Shown: positions 18,430 through 26,151 of the stretch, one piece after another
How the letters are laid out: each line of letters opens with the position of its first letter
Numbering within the stretch: position 1 is the first letter of the stretch
Assembly (NCBI RefSeq): GCF_016650695.1
Contig: NZ_JAEKFH010000003.1
Location: 2,252,001 to 2,316,000, forward strand
Direction of reading: 5' to 3'
DNA: 64,000 nucleotides
From: Pseudomonas sp. TH41
GTDB lineage: Bacteria > Pseudomonadota > Gammaproteobacteria > Pseudomonadales > Pseudomonadaceae
Notes under the pieces: generated by a model
What the model was told of the DNA's origin: nothing
The model's database searches: none
What the model saw: only the letters and a program-made list of their open reading frames with translations
Translations under genes and position numbers: made by a program

Positions 18430-21400
18430 ATGAAAAAGCTTTTCAAGAAAGTCGGCGCTTTCCTGCGCCAGACCTGGGTCTGGAGCTTGCTGCTGGTGCT
18501 GTTTGTCGCACTGCTGGTGTGGTTCGTCGGGCCGTTGCTGGCAGTGGATGACTACAAATTCTGGGAAGGTTCGACTTCTCGCCTACTGACCATCAGTGTC
18601 TTGTTCCTGATCTGGGGCCTGACCATGGTCTTCGTCAGCTGGCGCGTCGGTGTGCGTAAAAAAGCCGTCGAAGACACCGAAAACGGCCAGGCCCGTATCC
18701 GCCGTGAAGAGCGCATGGACGAAGAACAGAAAGAGCTTCGCGTGCGCTTCAAGGATGCATTGAAAACCCTGAAGACCTCGAGCCTGTATCGCGGCCGCAG
18801 CGAGCGCTGGCGCAGTGATTTGCCGTGGTACCTGCTGATCGGTCCGCAGGGCAGTGGCAAGACCAGCCTGCTGGACTTCTCGGGCCTTGAGTTTCCGATC
18901 AACAAGATCGAACGCAAGTTGACCCGCGAAACCCTCGGTACCCGCCATTGCGACTGGTACTTCGCCGACCACGGTGTGCTGATCGACACCGCCGGACGTT
19001 ACCTGACCCAGCCGGATGCTGAAGTCGATGGCAGCGCCTGGAGCACGTTGCTCGACCTGCTGCGCCAGCGTCGCCGCAACCGTCCGTTGAACGGCGTGTT
19101 GGTGACCCTTCCAGTGGAGATGCTGGGCAAACACCAGGATGAACTCGGCGCGCTGGCTGAGCAGATTCGTGCGCGTCTACAAGACGTGCATCAGAAACTG
19201 CACGTTGATGCGCCGGTTTATCTGGTGCTGAGTAAGGCGGACAAGCTACTCGGATTCGAGGAGTTCTTCGATCAGTTGAGCCGCGAAGAAAGCGATCAGG
19301 TGCTCGGTACCAGCTTCCGCAAAGAGCAGAGCGGCACCGACGTGACTGTGCTGCGCGCCGAGTTCGAAGCGCTGCTGCATCGCCTGAACAGCCAGGTGAT
19401 CATGCGCATGCACCAGGAGCGCGACACCCAGCGCCGTGGCCGCATCCTCGACTTCCCGCATCAACTGGGGCAGATCGGCGAGCGTCTGTGCCTGTTCGTC
19501 GACGCGGCATTCACTGGCAACCGTTATCAGCGTGCAAGCCAGTTGCGCGGTTTCTACCTGACCAGTGCGCCGCACCTGACCCGGGAAATGGACCAGACCA
19601 CCGCCGGCATCGGCGCCAATCTGGGCCTCAATTCCGGCGTGCTGCCAACCCTGCGCAGTGGTCGTTCACGGTTCATTCACCACGTGCTCAGCCGGGTGAT
19701 TTTTCCCGAGGCCGATCTGGCCGGTCTGGACAAGCGCGAACGCAACCGCATCCATTGGGGCCAGCGTGCGTTGTATGTCGGTGCATTGGCCGCGTTGGGC
19801 TTATTCGGCCTGCTGTGGGCGGGCGGTTTTTCCGCCAACTACGAGCGTCTGGAAAACCTGCGCAACCTGGCCACCACCTGGACCCAGCAGCGATCGGTCC
19901 TGACCGCGCGTGATGATCCCATGGCGGTGCTCAAGACCCTCGACACCCGCTATGCGGCGACTCAGGTCTTCCCGAAAAAAGGTGACGTGAGTTACCACGA
20001 ACGCAGCGGTCTGTATCAGGGCGAGGAGGTCAATCCGGTGGTCAAGGATGCCTACGAGCGTGAGCTTGAAGCACAACTGCTGCCGCGGGTCGCGATGCTG
20101 CTGGAAGGGCACATCCGGGCCAACATGAAGGACCGCGAACGCCTGCTCAACAGCCTTCGCGCGTACCTGATGCTGAACATGAAAGATCGCCGCGATGCGC
20201 CATGGCTCAAAGATTGGCTCGCCATGGACTGGTCTCTGCGTTACGCCGGCAACACCGCGGTACAGAACGGTTTGAACGCCCACTTTGAGCGTTTGCTGAA
20301 GCAGCCGTTTATCCACCCGCTGAACGATCAACTGGTAGCGCAAGCGCGTCAGGTGTTGCGCAGCGAATCGTTGGCCAACGTGGTTTACCGGATGCTGCGC
20401 GAGCAGGCCCGCACTCTGCCGGAGTACCGTTTTAGCCAACACTTGGGTCCACAGGGTGCGTTGTTTGTCGGCACCGATTACGTGATCCCGGGCTTCTACA
20501 CGCGACAGGGTTATCAGCAGTATTTCTCGGTCCAGGGCACAGCGCTGATCACCGACATGCTGCGAGATAACTGGGTGCTAGGCGAAGGCTCGGGCATTAG
20601 CGGCATGGATTTGCGTCGCCTGATGGTCGAACTGGAGCAACTGTACTTCCGCGACTACGCCAACTTCTGGAGCGAAGCGGTTGGCCAGGTGGGCCTGCCA
20701 CCGATCAACGATGCCGGTGAAGGTGCCGAGCAACTGGCGGGCCTGACTTCTGCCCACTCGCCCGTGTTGCACCTGCTGGTGGAAGTGCGCGAAAACACGC
20801 GTTTCCCGGTGATCGCGGACAGTGCAGACGCCGCTGCAGACGCTGCCGCTAAACTGGGCGAGAAGGGCGGCAAGCTCGGCAAACTGGCCGCTGCCGCAGC
20901 GGACAAAGCATCGGGCATGGCGGCCAATAGGGCAAAGCAGCTGCCCGACACCGCGAAGAAATCTCTGCAACGCCGCTTCGAACCACTCCACCGTTTGCTG
21001 GATGACAACAACGGTCCCACCGCTGACCTGACGCCAGCGTTGAATGCGCTCAACGACCTGCAACTGCAGCTGGCGAGCCTGGCACGTGCCAGCGCGCCGG
21101 ACCAAGCGGCGTTCGAAATGGCCAAAGCCCGCATGAGTGGCCAGCGTGACGCGCTGAGCAACCTGCGTAACGCGTCTAACCGACTACCGCGTCCGGTCAG
21201 CGTGTGGTTCAACGTACTGGCCGAGGATTCATGGCGCCTGGTGCTCAGCGATGCCCACCAGTACCTGAACCAGCGCTATCAGAGCGAGCTGTACAGCTTC
21301 TATGGCAAAGCGATCAACAAGCGGTATCCATTCAGCGCCCACGGCACCAGTGATGTGGCGATCAGCGACTTCCGGGAGTTTTTCAAGGCCCAAGGGATTG

Positions 21401-21963
21401 CTGATCGCTTCTTTGATACGTACATGCGTCCGTTCGTCAGTGGCGATCCAGGAAACTACCGTATGCGTAGCATTGACGGTCACCGCTTGCCGATCTCCAA
21501 GGCCTACCTCGACCAAATGGCCGCGGCACAAGTGATCCGCCAGAGCTTCTTCTCGATCAACCCGGCCGAGCCGCAAGTGCAATTCAAACTGGAGCCGTAC
21601 ACCCTCGACCCTGCCGTTAGCCGTTCCGAGTTCAAGTTCGGCGACAAGACCATCGAATACCGCCACGGCCCGATCGTGCCGGTGTCGTTCAAATGGCCGG
21701 CCGACGCCGAAGATGGCCGTACCAGTCTGGTTCTCGACAAAATCACCGGCCGCCCGATCGGCATCGAGAAGAATACCGGTCCTTGGTCGCTGTTCCGTCT
21801 GTTCGACCTGATGCAGATCGAGTACCTGAGCGGTCGTGATGTGCTGGTACTGAAGGCCGACCTAGGTGGCCTGCGCGCCAACTACTTACTGACCAGCCAG
21901 CGCATGCCGAACCCGTTCGACATGAGCGTGCTGCGTACCTTCCGTATGCCGGTGCAGCTCTGA
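18430..21963 (+). CDS. tssM: T6SS inner-membrane protein TssM (IcmF)
   Basis: 1177 aa. ATG 18430 ('MKKLFKKVGAFLRQTW') has an AGGGACG site; earlier in-frame starts lie in tssL. Transmembrane segments are near residues 17-37 and 48-68, with a third near 445-465. An NTPase-like domain has Walker A 'GPQGSGKTS' (Gly138-Ser146) and 'DTAGRYLTQP'. The C-terminal periplasmic half spans the envelope to TssJ. An Ala/Lys/Gly-rich low-complexity segment lies at about 797-830, probably a flexible or helical insert. The stop overlaps the stp1 start (TGATG), implying translational coupling. Confidence 0.95.
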   Translation: MKKLFKKVGAFLRQTWVWSLLLVLFVALLVWFVGPLLAVDDYKFWEGSTSRLLTISVLFLIWGLTMVFVSWRVGVRKKAVEDTENGQARIRREERMDEEQKELRVRFKDALKTLKTSSLYRGRSERWRSDLPWYLLIGPQGSGKTSLLDFSGLEFPINKIERKLTRETLGTRHCDWYFADHGVLIDTAGRYLTQPDAEVDGSAWSTLLDLLRQRRRNRPLNGVLVTLPVEMLGKHQDELGALAEQIRARLQDVHQKLHVDAPVYLVLSKADKLLGFEEFFDQLSREESDQVLGTSFRKEQSGTDVTVLRAEFEALLHRLNSQVIMRMHQERDTQRRGRILDFPHQLGQIGERLCLFVDAAFTGNRYQRASQLRGFYLTSAPHLTREMDQTTAGIGANLGLNSGVLPTLRSGRSRFIHHVLSRVIFPEADLAGLDKRERNRIHWGQRALYVGALAALGLFGLLWAGGFSANYERLENLRNLATTWTQQRSVLTARDDPMAVLKTLDTRYAATQVFPKKGDVSYHERSGLYQGEEVNPVVKDAYERELEAQLLPRVAMLLEGHIRANMKDRERLLNSLRAYLMLNMKDRRDAPWLKDWLAMDWSLRYAGNTAVQNGLNAHFERLLKQPFIHPLNDQLVAQARQVLRSESLANVVYRMLREQARTLPEYRFSQHLGPQGALFVGTDYVIPGFYTRQGYQQYFSVQGTALITDMLRDNWVLGEGSGISGMDLRRLMVELEQLYFRDYANFWSEAVGQVGLPPINDAGEGAEQLAGLTSAHSPVLHLLVEVRENTRFPVIADSADAAADAAAKLGEKGGKLGKLAAAAADKASGMAANRAKQLPDTAKKSLQRRFEPLHRLLDDNNGPTADLTPALNALNDLQLQLASLARASAPDQAAFEMAKARMSGQRDALSNLRNASNRLPRPVSVWFNVLAEDSWRLVLSDAHQYLNQRYQSELYSFYGKAINKRYPFSAHGTSDVAISDFREFFKAQGIADRFFDTYMRPFVSGDPGNYRMRSIDGHRLPISKAYLDQMAAAQVIRQSFFSINPAEPQVQFKLEPYTLDPAVSRSEFKFGDKTIEYRHGPIVPVSFKWPADAEDGRTSLVLDKITGRPIGIEKNTGPWSLFRLFDLMQIEYLSGRDVLVLKADLGGLRANYLLTSQRMPNPFDMSVLRTFRMPVQL

Positions 21964-22691
21964 TGCGGGTTGCCAGTCCCTGGCGCAGTGCTGCGCGTAC
22001 CGAAACCGGCAAGGTTCGGGCGCGCAACGAAGATGCTTTTCTCGATTGTCCACAGCATGGGCTGTGGGTGGTCGCGGACGGTATGGGCGGTCATCAGGGT
22101 GGGGACATCGCCAGCCAGTTGATCGTCGCCAGCCTGGCGGAATTGCCGACGCAAGATGATTTCGACGAGCGACTCAAAAGCCTGCGCCAGTGCCTGCACT
22201 GGCTCAACCGTCGTTTGGGTCGGGAGTTGACCATCACGGCCGGGCATCACGACAGCATTATGGGCAGCACCGTCGTGGTGCTACTGCTAGAAGGCAATCG
22301 CGCGGCCTGCATCTGGGCCGGCGACAGCCGTTGCTATTTGTGGCGTGGCCAGCGTTTGTATCAGCTGTCCAAAGACCATTCGTTGCAACAGCAACTGATC
22401 GACGAGCAACACATGAGCGTCGAGGACGCCCATGCACATCCAGCCGCCCACGCCCTGACCCGAGCGGTTGGGGCGGCGGACCAGCTGACGCTGGAGGTGC
22501 TTGAACTCGAGGTTTACCCCGACGATGCGTTTCTGTTGTGCAGCGACGGTTTGTACAACGGGCTAAGTACCGATGCATTGGGCAAGGCCCTGAGCCTGAC
22601 TGCGCCGCACTTTGCCCTGGAACGTCTGTTCGACGGCGCGTTGCGTGGCTCGGCGCGGGATAACCTGACTGCCGTAGTGATCCGCCAATGA
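21963..22691 (+). CDS. stp1: PP2C-type Ser/Thr phosphatase of the T6SS switch (Stp1/PppA)
   Basis: 242 aa PP2C family phosphatase. Metal and phosphate-binding motifs are 'RNEDAFL', 'VVADGMGGHQGGDIAS', 'CIWAGDSRCYLWR', 'LLCSDGLYNG' and C-terminal 'DNLTAVVIR'. In T6SS loci this enzyme opposes the threonine kinase and resets the FHA protein to the off state. The start shares bases with the tssM stop and the end overlaps stk1 by 4 nt (ATGA). Position equals stp1 of HSI-II. Confidence 0.94.
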   Translation: MRVASPWRSAARTETGKVRARNEDAFLDCPQHGLWVVADGMGGHQGGDIASQLIVASLAELPTQDDFDERLKSLRQCLHWLNRRLGRELTITAGHHDSIMGSTVVVLLLEGNRAACIWAGDSRCYLWRGQRLYQLSKDHSLQQQLIDEQHMSVEDAHAHPAAHALTRAVGAADQLTLEVLELEVYPDDAFLLCSDGLYNGLSTDALGKALSLTAPHFALERLFDGALRGSARDNLTAVVIRQ

Positions 22692-23689
22692 CCCCGCCTG
22701 TGGCGCCGCTCGACGACCTGATGGTGAGTGAAGAGCACGCCAACAACCTGACTTACTTCGCGTTCGCCAAGTCGCACAAAGCAGGGCCAGCGCTGGTGCC
22801 GACAAGGGCCAGCGTCGGTGAAGTGCCCGACGTGCTGGCAGGTCGTTACCGCATCGAGCGCCTGCTCGGTGCCGGCGGCATGGGCGCGGTTTACCGGGCA
22901 CGGGATCTGCTGAGGGAGCAGTTCGGCGATCCTGACCCTTACATCGCGCTGAAAATCCTCAGCGAAGAATTTGCCGAATCGCCGGACGCCAGTGCGTTGC
23001 TCTGCAGCGAGTTCGCCCTGACCCGACGACTGCGCCACGACAACGTGCTGCGTTTGCACAGCTTTGAAGTGGACACCGATTGCCAGCGCGCCTTCATCAC
23101 CATGGAACTTATGCGTGGGCTGACCCTGGACAAACTGCTCTGCGAACGGCCCTTGGGCCTGCCGTGGAAAGAACTGCGCGACATCGCGCTGCCGCTGCTC
23201 GACGCGCTGGCCTACGCCCACCGTCGCGGCGTGCTGCACGGCGACATGAAACCCAGCAACGTGATGCTCAGTGATGAAGGCGTGCGCCTGTTCGACTTTG
23301 GCCTCGGCCAGGCCGAAGAGGGCATCCTGCCCGGCCTGCCACACCTGAGTCGCAGCCGCTTCAACGCCTGGACCCCGGGCTACGCCGCGCCGGAATTGCT
23401 CGAAGGCCAACCGCTGTCGGCCAGCGCTGACGTCTATGGCGTGGCTTGCGTGCTGTATGAACTGGCGAGCGGTAAGCATCCATTTCGCCGTTTGCCTCCG
23501 ATCGAGGTGCGCGATGCGCATCTCGACCGCGAGCTCCAAGCACCAAAGAACTTACCGACACACTGCTGGCCAGCCCTGCGAACGGCGCTGGCATTCGATA
23601 CGGCCAAGCGCACCATCACTGCCGCTCAACTGCGTGACGCGATGGGCGCCACTTCGTCTTGGCTGCAACGTCTGCGACTTCGGACGTAA
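22688..23689 (+). CDS. stk1: Ser/Thr protein kinase of the T6SS switch (Stk1/PpkA-like)
   Basis: 333 aa. The kinase domain starts near residue 54: Gly loop 'LLGAGGMGAVYRARD', VAIK-equivalent 'YIALKIL', catalytic loop 'HGDMKPSN' (usual Arg of HRD replaced by Gly), DFG motif 'FDFGLGQ' and 'PGYAAPELLEG'. There is no transmembrane segment and no periplasmic sensor, unlike the longer PpkA kinases, so it is probably a cytosolic kinase acting on the operon's FHA protein. It is last gene of the T6SS operon. A REP pair and an IS element begin about 20 nt after its stop. Confidence 0.93.
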   Translation: MTPPVAPLDDLMVSEEHANNLTYFAFAKSHKAGPALVPTRASVGEVPDVLAGRYRIERLLGAGGMGAVYRARDLLREQFGDPDPYIALKILSEEFAESPDASALLCSEFALTRRLRHDNVLRLHSFEVDTDCQRAFITMELMRGLTLDKLLCERPLGLPWKELRDIALPLLDALAYAHRRGVLHGDMKPSNVMLSDEGVRLFDFGLGQAEEGILPGLPHLSRSRFNAWTPGYAAPELLEGQPLSASADVYGVACVLYELASGKHPFRRLPPIEVRDAHLDRELQAPKNLPTHCWPALRTALAFDTAKRTITAAQLRDAMGATSSWLQRLRLRT

Positions 23690-23707
23690 CGGACAACGAA
23701 TACCTTG

Positions 23708-23836
23708 TAGCAGCTGGCGAAGCCTGCGTCCGGCTGCGCAGCAGTCGTAAAGTCAGACTATGCGGTGCATCAGACCCACCGGGCACTCAGGGTTTACGAC
23801 TGCTGCGCAGCCGGACGCAGGCTTCGCCAGCTGCTA
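23708..23836. repeat. REP pair with perfect 44-bp inverted arms, abutting the IS
   Basis: Arm 1 (23708-23751) begins 'tagcagctggcgaagcctgc'; arm 2 (23793-23836) is its exact reverse complement over 44 bases, with 41 nt between. It is a REP doublet or BIME just after the T6SS operon, and the transcript could form a very stable hairpin acting as the operon end. A shorter relative lies at 61893-61935. The right arm ends where the IS element starts. Confidence 0.85.
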
Positions 23837-23851
23837 TGTATGGACTCGCCC

Positions 23852-24088
23852 CCCACTGTCTACCCGCTTTTGAAAAACCGTCGCCCCGTTGCATCTATGT
23901 ATCAGGCCTATTCGTGGAAGCCGTCTTCGGCTTCTGGCCAAAATTGGAAAAGCTCGTGGTATGCCGATTACGGTCAGGCCTCGAAGGCCAGTAGCAGCTT
24001 AGGCATCAATCCACGCCGGTCTTACCTGGGGTCAATTTCTTCAGCAAAGGGTCGGACAGTTAGTACCTCGGTGACAGAACTCTGTCGC
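23852..24088 (-). ncRNA. Candidate bridge RNA/seekRNA region of the IS
   Basis: 237 nt between the left inverted repeat and the transposase stop, without a gene. IS1111-type elements are known to encode their guide RNA downstream of tnp. Small hairpins are visible: gaagccg/cggcttc near 23920, ggcc/ggcc near 23977-23989, gacag/ctgtc near 24072-24086. On the tnp strand the segment AGCTGCTAC (complement of 23991-23999) equals 9 nt of the reconstructed target spanning the insertion point. The exact RNA ends are unknown. Confidence 0.5.
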
Positions 24089-25192
24089 TCAGTGGCTCAT
24101 TGTCGCTTGCTGGCCATCACCAGCGTGGCGGCGATAAGTCTGATCATTCTGTAAAAGCACCCAGACGATTCGCAGGTTGCGGTTGGCTAGCCTGATCGCA
24201 GCCTCCTTACGGCCCAGCCGGCTCATCCAGCGCAACAAGCGGCGGTCATCGGGTTGCTGGGAATCAGGTCGTAGTTGTTGCAGCACCGCATGGGCTCCCT
24301 GGATCATCAGGCTGCGTAAATAAACATCGCCTCGCTTGGTCATATCCCCTAGCCGGACCCTCTCCCCGCTGCTGTGCTGGTCAGGCACCATGCCAAAGTA
24401 CGCGGCAAACTTGCGGGCATTGGGGAATCGCTCAGGCTTGGTTTCCTTGGCCACCAGTGCCGTGGCCGTGACTGGGCCGATGCCGCGCACAGTCATCAGT
24501 CGCTTCGCCGTCATGTCGGCGTTGGCGGCCACTTCCAGGCGTCCCGTCAGCACGCTGATGCGCTCGCCCAAATGGCGCCACTCGGCCAACAGTTCGTCGA
24601 TCAGTTCACGCAGCAGGCCCGGCACCGGCTGGGTAGCATCTTCCAGTACCCGCGGAATTTTCTGGCTGATCGCAACATCGCCCTGCGCCAAGGCCACGCC
24701 GTGCTCGAGCAGCAGGCCGCGCATCTGATTACTGACGGCCGTGCGCCGACGCACATAGCCCTGACGGGCGCGATGCAACGCCTGCATTGCCAGCGCCGCG
24801 ACGCTTTTGACCGGTACTGCGCAGATTTTTTCATCGCGACCAGCCCGCAGAATCGCCAGCGCATCGTTGCGATCATTTTTTGGCCCGCTGCGATGCGTGG
24901 CCACCAAACCGGCTGGAAGAATCCGCGCCAGATTGCCTTGTTCTTGCAACTGCCGGGCCCAGGCTTGAGCACCCGGACCGGTCTCCATCAAAACCACGAC
25001 ATGAGGCGGTAACTTGTGGAGAAACTCATAAAACGCCTCGCGCGACTTGATCCGCTGCTCGTAGCGCACCTGGCCGAGGACATCTTCACCGGCAACCTGA
25101 AAGACCTGCTTGGCCAGATCGACCGCTAAGGTTGTGCAGGCCGACAAATCGGAAGAAGACAGGGATTGATCAATCGAACTATGATTTTTCAT
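24089..25192 (-). CDS. IS110-family transposase (DEDD recombinase)
   Basis: 367 aa. The N-terminal RuvC-like DEDD domain is suggested by 'LAVDLAKQVFQV', 'VVLMETGPGAQAW' and 'GPKNDRNDALAI'. The C-terminal Transposase_20 domain has 'LMTVRGIGPVTATALVA', 'FAAYFGMVPDQHSSGERV' and 'GDMTKRGDVYLRSLMIQGAH'. The enzyme is known to work with an element-encoded guide RNA. The reading frame is intact, so the element may be active. The start ATG (25192) overlaps a third copy of the terminal-repeat sequence (25191-25202), so its GAGGG ribosome site lies inside that repeat. Confidence 0.93.
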   Translation of the reverse strand: MKNHSSIDQSLSSSDLSACTTLAVDLAKQVFQVAGEDVLGQVRYEQRIKSREAFYEFLHKLPPHVVVLMETGPGAQAWARQLQEQGNLARILPAGLVATHRSGPKNDRNDALAILRAGRDEKICAVPVKSVAALAMQALHRARQGYVRRRTAVSNQMRGLLLEHGVALAQGDVAISQKIPRVLEDATQPVPGLLRELIDELLAEWRHLGERISVLTGRLEVAANADMTAKRLMTVRGIGPVTATALVAKETKPERFPNARKFAAYFGMVPDQHSSGERVRLGDMTKRGDVYLRSLMIQGAHAVLQQLRPDSQQPDDRRLLRWMSRLGRKEAAIRLANRNLRIVWVLLQNDQTYRRHAGDGQQATMSH

Positions 25193-25306
25193 GGACTCGC
25201 CCTCGCTGTCGTTGGCTGTTTAGACTGCCACCGTGGCGCATTGACGCCTCGGCTTGGGCGAGTCCATCCAATTACAGGTCCGAGGAGCGTGATACTGAAC
25301 CAAAGA

Positions 25307-25340
25307 AAAACCCGATTGTTGGCGACACCAATCGGGTTTT
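25307..25340. terminator. Bidirectional terminator
   Basis: Stem aaaacccgattg (25307-25318) / caatcgggtttt (25329-25340) with a 10-nt loop and T-runs on both strands. It lies just beyond the IS and 18 nt past the stop of the leftward DUF6124 gene, which it probably ends. Confidence 0.85.
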
Positions 25341-25358
25341 GTTTTTCTGCTTTGAGAA

Positions 25359-25757
25359 TCAGCTGACTCGGATTTTTTGCCTGGCGATTACCGCCACCAT
25401 TTCCGGTTCATCCAGGTAATCCAACGCTCGGTCCACCAACAGTTGTACCCCGTCCGCCATGCGGCTAAGCGCCAACGCGATGGAGCGGCGTGAGCCATCC
25501 ACATCGTCGGCGAGGTCGGCGGCGATGGCGCTGATAGACAGTAGATCTTCTGAGGCGTTGGCGAGGAGCGCTTCGATGTTGATGTCCGGGCAGACGCTGA
25601 AAAGTTGGCCTTTGCGTTTCGGTGGTGGTGTCTGCTTTGGTGGGACGAAATGGACGTCGAGGGCGCGTTCGGCGGCTTCGTGGAGTTTTTTGGGATCGAA
25701 GGATTCGTAGGGGGATGTGGCTTCGTGTTCTGGAGTATTAGGTGTTGGCTTGATCAT
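25359..25757 (-). CDS. DUF6124-type small Pseudomonas protein
   Basis: 132 aa, start ATG 25757 with AGGAG 8 nt upstream; the frame is open further upstream (GTG 25829), but 'MIKPTPNTPE...SPYESFDPKKLHEAAERALD' is the normal start of this Pseudomonas-restricted family. The C-terminal half is helical ('LLANASEDLLSISAIAADLA'). Function is unknown; such genes are scattered near mobile DNA in fluorescent pseudomonads, as here next to an IS. The leader carries two hairpins (see 25819-25856). Family assignment is from memory of its sequence pattern. Confidence 0.75.
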   Translation of the reverse strand: MIKPTPNTPEHEATSPYESFDPKKLHEAAERALDVHFVPPKQTPPPKRKGQLFSVCPDINIEALLANASEDLLSISAIAADLADDVDGSRRSIALALSRMADGVQLLVDRALDYLDEPEMVAVIARQKIRVS

Positions 25758-25818
25758 GGATGTAGCTCCTGGAATTAAGAGACTGACGAATAGCCATAAG
25801 CAATTGCGCACCTGGAAT

Positions 25819-25856
25819 CGGACTTGCACGTCCGTGTCACCGTTTTTTGCGGTGAC
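25819..25856 (-). promoter_or_regulatory. Two-hairpin 5' leader of the DUF6124 gene with RsmA-like motif
   Basis: Read on the minus strand: stem GTCACCG-CGGTGAC with an A-rich loop (25836-25856), then stem CGGAC-GTCCG with loop GTGCAA (25819-25834). The segment ACACGGACGT (complement of 25828-25837) fits the RsmA/CsrA consensus ACANGGANGT. It lies about 60 nt before the start codon. The rest of the gap to 26151 shows only a short palindrome, gtgcga/tcgcac, near 25937-25950. Confidence 0.4.
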
Positions 25857-26151
25857 GAACAGAGGTTAACCGCGGATTTGGACGGTGGGTGGCTCGACTT
25901 TTCGAAGGAAAAGTCTGAGAAGGTTGAGGGGATTAGGTGCGAAATCGCACTCCGCTTAAACAGCCGCTTGCTTTCGTTCAGTGTACTGGTGCATTCGTGC
26001 TTAGGCCTGAGTGGCTACCTAACCTAAATGGCAACAGCATTGGTAGAACATCAATCGCGATCCAGAATTCTCTGAAAATCATTCCGGAACTCCCGTTAAA
26101 GGTCCTCAGTCAAAACTTGGTGCGGCATCCTGTGCCCCTGAGAAATGAAAA

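Larger units (their letters stand above)
23837..25273 (-). mobile_element. IS110-family element, IS1111 subgroup, inserted at a REP
   Basis: Subterminal 12-bp inverted repeats atggactcgccc (23840-23851) and gggcgagtccat (25256-25267) bracket one transposase gene on the minus strand. The gene leaves 237 nt of noncoding DNA downstream of tnp and about 70 nt upstream, the IS1111-type layout. Joining the flanks ('ccagctgcta' and 'acagg') restores a normal REP tail, so I place the ends at about 23837 and 25273; the dinucleotide TA occurs at both junctions. No target duplication is evident, as expected for IS110 elements. Ends are inferred, not confirmed with an uninserted relative. Confidence 0.8.

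Noticed and set aside
23765-24154. 129-codon frame at the left end of the IS
   Set aside because: It crosses the REP arm, the IS end and the transposase 3' end, so it is not a coherent gene.
25824-26027. 67-codon frame in the DUF6124-Nramp gap
   Set aside because: Runs through the leader hairpins antisense to the DUF6124 transcript; no ribosome site.
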